64,000 bases of DNA, taken from positions 1,559,295 through 1,623,294 of the forward strand of contig PDUO01000006.1 of NCBI GenBank assembly GCA_003008705.1, given 5' to 3'. The translations under genes and the position numbers were made by a program. Source of the stretch: Pezicula radicicola. Lineage: Eukaryota; Ascomycota; Leotiomycetes; Helotiales; Dermateaceae. The notes under the pieces are model-generated. The model did not search any database and was not told where the DNA came from. It worked only from the letters and a program-made list of their open reading frames with translations. Of this stretch, positions 57,695 to 64,000 are shown piece by piece (position 1 is the first letter of the stretch; every line of letters begins with the position of its first letter).

Positions 57695-58926
57695 ATGGCA
57701 AAAGACTTCGTTGTTTTCGGAGCCACAGGCTCTCAGGTATGTATGTTCTCATCATGTTTAATCAAACTAGACAAGGCTGCCGACACTGATGTGCTCTTTC
57801 TCAATAGGGTGGTGCCATCGTATCCGAGTTTCTCGCCACCAACAGCAACGAATATACCCTCAAAGCAATAACCCGCAACAGAACCAGCTCCAAAGCTCAG
57901 AAGCTCGAAGAAGCAGGAGCTAAAATAGTAGAAGCAGACATGAACGACCTCTTATCCCTCAAAAAAGCGGTTAGAGGAGCTTCCGTCATCTTTGCGGTAA
58001 CAGATTTCATCGGAGCTGGAAATATCGAGACTGAGACGCAGCAAGGCATTAATATCCTGGATGCTGCATTGACTACTCTTGATACTCTAGAGGTATTTAT
58101 TTGGAGCAATCTCCCTGACGCGAGGACGCAGAAGATCCCGTATCAGAATGTGGTGCATTTTAATAGTAAGAATGAGATTGCTAAATGCATGAGAGCTTCC
58201 CTGTTAGGTGGCATCTTGACTGAGGTTCGTGTGGGTGCTTATTACCAGAACTTGGTTAAGGCTCCACAGGTTTATGGGCCTCAAAAAGTAGGCTAAGCCA
58301 TTGAGGTAGAGAGTGATTACCTTGGCTGACTAGTCGTATGCATCTAGCTTCCTGATGGATCATGGGAACTGTTGTGGCCTGTCCACGCAGTCACCAGAAT
58401 GCCATTTACTTCCGTGCAAGACCTTGGCAGACTCGTCAAAGTGATCGTTGCTGATCCGGCAAAATACCGCTCCAAGACTATCTCGGTTGTTAGCCAGACA
58501 GTCACACCCGTTGAGATGCTTAAATCCTGGAATAAAGGTATGTTTCAAACAGAATTGGTCTATCAGAACTTCCTTAGTCACGTAACAATGTTAAAATGTT
58601 TTCAATAGCGGTTGGACTCAATGCAACGTTCAAATCACTAAGCACCGAGGAGTTCAAGCAGCGTCTAAAAACTGTGCATCACTTCCCAGACGTATTCGCT
58701 GTTACACTAGCGGAGAATCTGTCTGTTTGCCGAGATGCCCCAGAGGCCTGGGTTGAGGGAACTGATTTCGCCCTTGGAGACGTACGTTCTAAATCCATTC
58801 CCAAATTTTCATCAATGACTAATAAATGCGCAGTTGGTCTCGGATTTGAAGACTTGGGATGAGTATGTTAAGGAGGAGGACTGGGATGCTTACTTCAGGT
58901 CTTTTGATTCTTCGAAGTTGGTTTAG
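57695..58926 (+). CDS. NmrA-like NAD(P)-binding protein
   Basis: Five exons: 57695-57736, 57808-58287, 58348-58537, 58609-58781 and 58834-58926; 978 nt, 325 residues, typical for the family. The N-terminus MAKDFVVFGATGSQGG carries the GxxGxxG dinucleotide motif, formed across the first intron. VIFAVTDFI, the WSNLPDA segment, and PVHAVTRMPFTSVQDLGRLV further match NmrA-like members of the atypical short-chain dehydrogenases. NmrA itself is a redox-sensing regulator of nitrogen metabolism; relatives include reductases in secondary pathways. The catalytic Tyr-x3-Lys of classical SDRs is not evident, so a sensor role is as likely as an enzyme. It is intact although both neighbours are AAA+ relics. 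Confidence 0.88.
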
Positions 58927-59294
58927 GTGTGAGGTGTAAAGAGCGGGACAAGCTGTGCAGTTTTATGGAAATTTCTCGACGCTGCTAAACTTGTTTGTGT
59001 GCTTTGGGCTTTTTCTATTATACTCTTATAACTCAACTAGAACATTAACTTAAGTGTTTAATAGTGTTAATATAACTTGTCCTAAGGTATAAACACTCCA
59101 TGATATTGCTAGTAATTAGCTATTATTAAATCCTCTAATCTTAGTTTTTATTTATATAATAGCCTAACTTTATTTAGTATTACTAACCCCGTAAGCTGTG
59201 CGTATACTATTTAAGTTCCCTTGTCTACTATTATATATTGCTATATAGTTTAATATAACTAGATAGTAATTTTAACTTCTAACCACCTAGTAAT
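58927..59294. other. AT-rich intergenic
   Basis: About 370 bp, AT-rich from 59030 to 59290; no gene. Confidence 0.4.
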
Positions 59295-60240
59295 CTAATT
59301 CAAGTAGTTACCCCTCCAATAAGGCGATCTCTGCGGATCGCTTCCAAATTCCTTATCGTCCTCACTAGAACCATGTCGTCGTCCAGACTCTTCCACGCCA
59401 TCTCTAGAATTTCCCGCTTGCTCTTGATTGTATTCTGGTTCTTTATAGAACCGTGTTGCGCCGGACGAAGACGACGGCGTCAGTTGTTGCCGCACAGGTG
59501 GCGTTGGCGTGGAAGATTTCGGGTCTGGTGGGCGTTCCTGGTAATACCGGGGTCGAAATCTACTTGTTGGCGTGGTCTGCAGAGATCCTGGTCGACTATT
59601 CTGAGCCGGGTCCGTGTAGTTTTGACGGCGAATCCGATCTCTCCCCCTTCTGCTGAAACTATTGTCAAATGCCTGTCTGCCTCGCTCCTTCCGACCATAG
59701 GCAATCTCATCCTCTTCTTTGCCGAACATGTTGTGTCGATAGTTATCGTACTCGGTCGTGGCAGTAGCAATGTCCTGGAAGTGTTCTGGGCCTATGCAGG
59801 GTTCCTTCGCACCTTTGCTACGATGGCTTTGATAATGGGCTAAAGACGCAGCAATCTGGAATGCATTGCGAACCTGGCGGCCGTTCCACCTGGCCCCAGG
59901 ATTTTACATGAAATGATTTGATGCAAAAGCGAATATTTCGGGCTCCTTGATCTTCATCTGTTCGCCGCCGTTGCTATGTGCCCGCTGTTGCTCGATTATT
60001 TTTAGACGTGCAATGTTCGTTTGGAACAGAGAGCTAACGTCTCAGAGAGTCCTAGAGATGGATACATCAAACTAACATGGACGCCAGACTTGACGACTTC
60101 ATCAACCAGCTGGTTGGTTGAAGTGCCACAGATATGGCCTCGTCTGCAGAGCCAGGAGCATCTGACTACGTGGATACAGTGCTGTGTTATATTGCTCTGG
60201 AAATTTAGGGATTCAAAATGATTCTCGTTGTTTAACAAGT
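59295..60240 (-). pseudogene. AAA+ ATPase relic 2
   Basis: Reading from 60240 downward: DEVVKSGVHVSLMYPSLGLS (normally F-DEA-x-SRIHVSL), then ETLAL. A one-base loss near 60025-60030 shifts the frame; after it come FQTNIARLKIIEQQRAH and KIKEPEIFAFASNHF. An in-frame stop (59904-59906) follows, then ARWNGRQVRNAFQIAASLAHY, the conserved sensor-2 segment, then a long polar tail rich in Arg, Ser and Pro ending at 59295. The Walker A and B parts are absent. Compared with relic 1 it is a different copy, because both keep the C-terminal segment. The tail frame of 144 residues alone could be mistaken for a small gene. Confidence 0.68.
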
Positions 60241-60284
60241 CATCGAATTCCCTCTCCTACCGTTGAACTATCCGGCGCATAGCC

Positions 60285-61981
60285 TTACCGCTGAACCACT
60301 TTCAACCGCCCCCACAACTCAGGTTTAGTCATAGAATGAAATACCTTCATGGTCTTCATCTTACCATCTAAGCCCCACGCCTGATTCTTCTCTTCATATT
60401 CCCCTCTATCAAGTTCGAAGTCGAAGTTCCATAATAAATGTGACGTTACAAGCCGCATCTCCATGTAAGCTAAGTTTCTCCCAACGCACACTCTAGGTCC
60501 TGTACCAAATGGCAAAGAAGCATTCAAGCGGTCATTTGCAAACCTCTCATCTTCTCCTAACCAACGCTCAGGTAAAAACATATCTGGCTCATAGAAATTT
60601 AGGCGTGAACGTGTTGCTGCCCAGGGTGAGACGGCGACCGTCTTCCCCACCGGGACATAGTAGCCGTCAATGGTAGCGCCGCCTGGAGGAACTATACGTT
60701 GCTGACTTGCTGCTGAGGGTGGGAAGAGACGTAGCGCCTCGTAGATAGTTGCTTCAAGATACCGAAGTTTCCTAACGTTCTCCCACTTGATATCGTCGTC
60801 TGACACAAAAGCCTCTCTGACTTCGCTAACTAGGCGGCTGTATACATCTGGGTGTGTACATACGTAGTACGTCCAGCCAGTAAGAGTTGTTGCCGTTGTA
60901 TCAGTTCCTGCACTAATGAATAAAGCCCTGTTAAGGATGATTTCCGTCTGGGAAAGTGATTTCTTCGATTCGCTGTTGTTAAGAATTTGAGACATAAAGT
61001 CAGGGTGACCTCGATCCCCGTTTTCAAGGCGGCGGATTGTCTTCTCGCGCGAATTGTTAAGGTGGATTTTCCTCCAATCAGCCGCTTTTGCAGGAACAAG
61101 GAGCTTCATCATGAGGTACTCGAGCCATGTGCCTACGCCGCTCAATCGTCGTATGCCCTGAGTCCATGTAGCTGCTATGAAGACATTGATAACAGACGTA
61201 GACCATTCAGTAGCCGATGCTTGGTCCAAACAACCGAAGGGCTCTGCAAAGCACAAATCACCCATTACATCGAACGCAATGTACGTGTCTTAATACATGA
61301 TTAGTCAAGTTCTCGCAAAAAAGATACTGATTGGAATAGGCCTTACACCAACTTGAGAAATCCACGGGTTGGTTCTCAGCTGCCATTTTCTTGAAAACTG
61401 CAACCAGTTTATGGACGTGAAGTCGAAGCAAGCTTTCCTCCTGCAGTAGCGTAGTGTTCGTGAACAGATAACCTAATGCCCTACGCTGACGAGCGTGCTC
61501 TGTGCCTAGAGCTAAGCTTACGCCAGTCTGTCCTTCTACACTTCCGACAGCTCCGAGGAAAATTGGACTCTTCTCCATGTTTAGACCACCTTTCTGTAAG
61601 ATTGGTTAGCTCTGAAATCTTTCAGCTTGGTCTTGACACACTCGAAGACCATAGATTTCCTCGCGTGCCTCTACACTAACAAAGCTAAGTTCTTCTGGAG
61701 AGACTCTCACAACCGGGCCATATTTCTCATGCAGCCACCTATAATAGATGTGTTGATTTCCGCTTACCAATGCTAAGGTAGCAAGCAGCTCTGACACGCT
61801 ATTGGTCCATGGGCCGGGAACTGAACGGAACGAGTGAAAGAACCGTCTTTGAACAATCTGAATAAGAAAACTGACGATAACCTAGTGATAGTAAGCACGA
61901 CTTCTCATATATGGATGGGTGACGCACGAGGAATGCAAGCGTTGTGGCTACTGAGGCCGCAGAGAATTGGTTGACGATCAT
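60285..61981 (-). CDS. Cytochrome P450 monooxygenase
   Basis: Four exons: 61981-61928, 61881-61642, 61593-61347 and 61288-60285; 1545 nt, 514 residues. The N-terminal membrane anchor (TTLAFLVIVSFLIQIV) spans the first, 46-nt intron. The proline hinge reads FRSVPGPWTNSVSELLATL. Later landmarks: the I-helix oxygen pocket SAGTDTTATT, the K-helix EALR, PERW, and the heme loop FGTGPRVCVGRNLA with the Cys ligand. The overall type is that of fungal multicopy P450s related to isotrichodermin/benzoate-hydroxylase-like clans. It would sit in the ER and oxidise a small molecule with electrons from P450 reductase. Intact. Next to a methyltransferase in divergent arrangement, suggesting a joint tailoring role. 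Confidence 0.93.
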
Positions 61982-62353
61982 CACTACTGCAAGGCAAAGC
62001 AAATGTCTGAAATGTGCAAGTATCTCAAACAAGTGAGTTTCTGTGCATTTCTAATTGACTTCGCAATGAACTCCTCTTCTAAGCTCCTAGGTTGGGGTGT
62101 GTTGGGATAAGTTCTAACTACAAAGCAACCTTCGGCTAGGAGAAAGGTCGGCTGTTATATGTATGTATCTGCTCAATCTTCAGGTTTATAAGTTGTCATC
62201 TATGAATTCCAGGGTATTACAAAGCTTATTCCTAGTCGGTAAAATGTGCAGCTTCACCCTTGTTTATCCTAATTGAGGTTAGCATATTACTATAAAGTTG
62301 AGATCCGCATTTAGCCAGTCTACCGAAAGTATCCGAAAGTTTTTTTTTAGGGA

Positions 62354-62788
62354 GAGCACATACTCGTTGGCGGCCACGTGATGTTCTAATAGAAAATGTT
62401 CGAATTAATTTTTTAATTTTTTGCTAGCCCTATTGGAGTAGGGGGTTTGGTTCTACTAATGCGATTATACCCCTAATACGATCATTCTATATATAACCCT
62501 TTTATATCAACAGATAAAAAAAAAATGTATATATAAATGTAATCCCTATCGTTAAAGGCATAATATTATAAGTAATCAGATTTATTTAATTAAGTATAGG
62601 CTTAGATATAAGACTATTAAAGTAATCGTATATTCTTGTGTTCTAGCCTCTCGCTTAGAGGCATAATTACAATAGGGGTATAATCGCACTAGCAGAACTA
62701 AACCCCCTAGAGTTAGCGAAAAAAAATTAAATCGAATAACTTAGTTGGGAAAACATCACGTAGTCGCCAACGAGTATTTAATGTGCTC
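62354..62788. mobile_element. MITE-like element, 435 bp with long imperfect inverted repeats
   Basis: The left arm (62354-62474) begins gagcacatactcgttggcg and ends gcgattatacccct. The right arm (62674-62788), read on the other strand, begins gagcacattaaatactcgttggcg and ends with the same gcgattatacccct. Arms share about 115-120 bp with small gaps (acgtgatgtt, agggggttt and ttctgctagtgcg/ttctactaatgcg). The 199-bp centre is AT-rich and codes for nothing. This is the build of a non-autonomous miniature inverted-repeat element. I could not define a target-site duplication. Confidence 0.6.
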
Positions 62789-62983
62789 AAAATAGCTCGT
62801 ATTCCTTGTAATCTTACTTCCTCAGTACGGGAGACTGCGGGACTAACCGCACAGGGTCTAACTATCCGCGAACCCAGATTTCGTGCTTGAACATCAAGCG
62901 GGGTACCACTATTCGAATTTAGTATCGTGATCGTTGCTTTATATTCACGGCACGGGCATGCATGAGACCTTGCCACGGGTGCC

Positions 62984-62990
62984 TATATAA
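62984..62990 (+). promoter_or_regulatory. TATA box of the methyltransferase gene
   Basis: tatataa 75 bp before the ATG at 63065. Confidence 0.5.
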
Positions 62991-63064
62991 CTGATAAGTG
63001 TCTCTCAGAGACTAGTATAGAAGACTTTGAACGACTTCACTCAACATACCAATACAGCACAGCC

Positions 63065-63856
63065 ATGGCCGTCGTCGATACCGAGGAATTAGCAAAAGGC
63101 TATACTGTCGTTAGCAATACCCAATTTGATGCGGGGTTATTTCTTCTCAAAAGACTTGGAATTGTTCCCGGCAACCGCGTTCTCGACGTCGGCTGCGGAC
63201 CTGGCAACCTCACAGCCCATATAGCGGAAATCGCTGGAAAGGACGGAAGTGTCGTTGGCATCGATCCGAGTAAGGAGCGTATCGCCCTCGCCATTGAGTT
63301 GGAGAAAATCACGCCGAATTTGTCGTTTTTCGAGGGAAGAGCCGAAGACCTCTCACGTTTCCCTTCAGCCAGCATGGATGTTGTTTTTGTGAACTCCACT
63401 TTCCACTGGGTGCAGGACCAGCCTGCGGCAATCAGAGAATTTGCCCGTGTACTAAAGTCAGGAGGCCGCCTCGGAATTTCAGGCGGATCTGGAGACTATG
63501 TCGCAGCACACGAAAAGATCAAGGCAGATGTGTTGTCAAGAGAGCCTTACCGGAACTATCCTGAAAAGAGCGGCCCAAAATTTATCAAGCAGCGTAAGCT
63601 CGAAAGTCTCCTTGACGATGCTAGGTTCTCTGAGAGAAAGATTGTTATAAACACAATCATCAAGTCGGCTAAGGATGGAGAAGCTATGATCGAGTGGTTG
63701 GATACGAGTTCGTCTGGGGCGACGTATGGCGGCATCCCTCTGGATTTACGGCCAAAGGCCAGGGAGGAAATGAAGCAGGAATGGGCCAAGATTACCACAG
63801 AGGAAGGAATTCGCATGGAAATGGAGCTATTGGTCACTGTTGCTGTCAAGGATTGA
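63065..63856 (+). CDS. Class I SAM-dependent methyltransferase
   Basis: Intronless, 263 residues, normal length. Motif I is VLDVGCGPGNLT, motif II ends VVGIDPSKERIA (the acidic residue that binds the SAM ribose), then FFEGRAEDLSRFP, MDVVFVNSTFHWV (motif IV) and FARVLKSGGRLGISG (motif VI). This is the Methyltransf_11/25 type, acting on a small molecule; the substrate cannot be told. The start at 63065 is supported by a TATA box 75 bp upstream and the ccatgg context. It is divergent from the P450 gene. Lack of introns contrasts with its neighbours and may hint at a different origin, but is not proof. Confidence 0.9.
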   Translation: MAVVDTEELAKGYTVVSNTQFDAGLFLLKRLGIVPGNRVLDVGCGPGNLTAHIAEIAGKDGSVVGIDPSKERIALAIELEKITPNLSFFEGRAEDLSRFPSASMDVVFVNSTFHWVQDQPAAIREFARVLKSGGRLGISGGSGDYVAAHEKIKADVLSREPYRNYPEKSGPKFIKQRKLESLLDDARFSERKIVINTIIKSAKDGEAMIEWLDTSSSGATYGGIPLDLRPKAREEMKQEWAKITTEEGIRMEMELLVTVAVKD

Positions 63857-64000
63857 GTGCTTCGCCTATTTTCTCGGGTAAGACATTGAAAAAATCAACT
63901 GTGCTCCCAGATCTTACAGTCCGAAGTGCCTATATTCTGTTCTCGAAAACTCATCAGCCAACACCTGTAGCATATGCATTAGTTCTTGCTCTAAAGTGAC
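63857..64000. other. Right edge, no gene
   Basis: 144 bp of 3' flank after the methyltransferase stop codon; too short to judge. Confidence 0.4.

Larger units (their letters stand above)
61982..63064. other. Divergent region between P450 and methyltransferase
   Basis: 1.08 kb between opposite start codons. Its middle is taken by the inverted-repeat element at 62354-62788; the rest is ordinary. Confidence 0.5.

Noticed and set aside
58287..58347. Stop after QKVG in the NmrA-like gene as evidence for a pseudogene
   Set aside because: It lies in an intron with donor at 58288 and acceptor at 58345-58347; the frame continues LPDGSWELLW.
60245..60300. tRNA-like A-box pattern (tggttcagcgg) and a small hairpin on the minus strand
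   Set aside because: The A-box words are the last codons of the P450 gene (KVVQR stop); no proper T-arm or acceptor stem can be formed.
61780..61860. Apparent one-base deletion before the P450 hinge PGPW
   Set aside because: Reading from the acceptor at 61882-61884 in the correct frame gives RRFFHSFRSVPGPW without any shift.

Overview
The window is nuclear DNA of a filamentous ascomycete (Pezizomycotina; a leotiomycete-like plant-associated fungus is my guess, not shown by the sequence). The evidence is many short introns (about 46-90 nt) with GT..AG borders and CTAAC/CTGAC-like branch points, fungus-specific families, spread-out genes on both strands, and AT-rich blocks with the decay expected of repeat-induced point mutation (RIP). 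I see no operons, rRNA, tRNA or CRISPR. Exon borders were worked out by hand from splice signals and reading frame; in most spliced genes called complete the exon lengths sum to an integral number of codons.

Left part (1-14 kb): the 3' end of a nonribosomal peptide synthetase whose last carrier domain lacks its attachment serine; an AT-rich block with a degenerate 178-bp tandem repeat; a small orphan gene; a roughly 1-kb array of 121-141-bp tandem repeats that grades into AT-rich DNA; an APC-family permease; a tiny three-exon gene for a B12D/NDUFA4-like mitochondrial protein; a rhodopsin-fold (SAT4-type) membrane protein.

Middle (14-49 kb): a long ORF fusing a complete Hsp70 to a Ser/Thr kinase, which is the most striking object here; a GCIP-family gene head-to-head with ARP6; a secreted intradiol dioxygenase; a secreted cupin; a UFD1/zinc-finger/AZUL/UBA protein head-to-head with an F-box protein; a secreted aspartic protease with a 500-residue Ser/Thr tail; 4 kb with no convincing gene; an LtaS-like sulfatase-fold membrane protein; a secreted carboxylesterase.

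Right part (49-64 kb): an SRPK-like kinase, then a run of tailoring-type enzymes (FAD monooxygenase, NmrA-like reductase/regulator, cytochrome P450, SAM methyltransferase) mixed with decaying genes: a DsbA/FrnE-like relic, a TauD dioxygenase with three in-frame stops, and two AAA+ ATPase relics. A 435-bp inverted-repeat (MITE-like) element lies before the methyltransferase. The right edge may be part of a secondary-metabolism locus continuing outside the window, but no backbone synthase is visible there.
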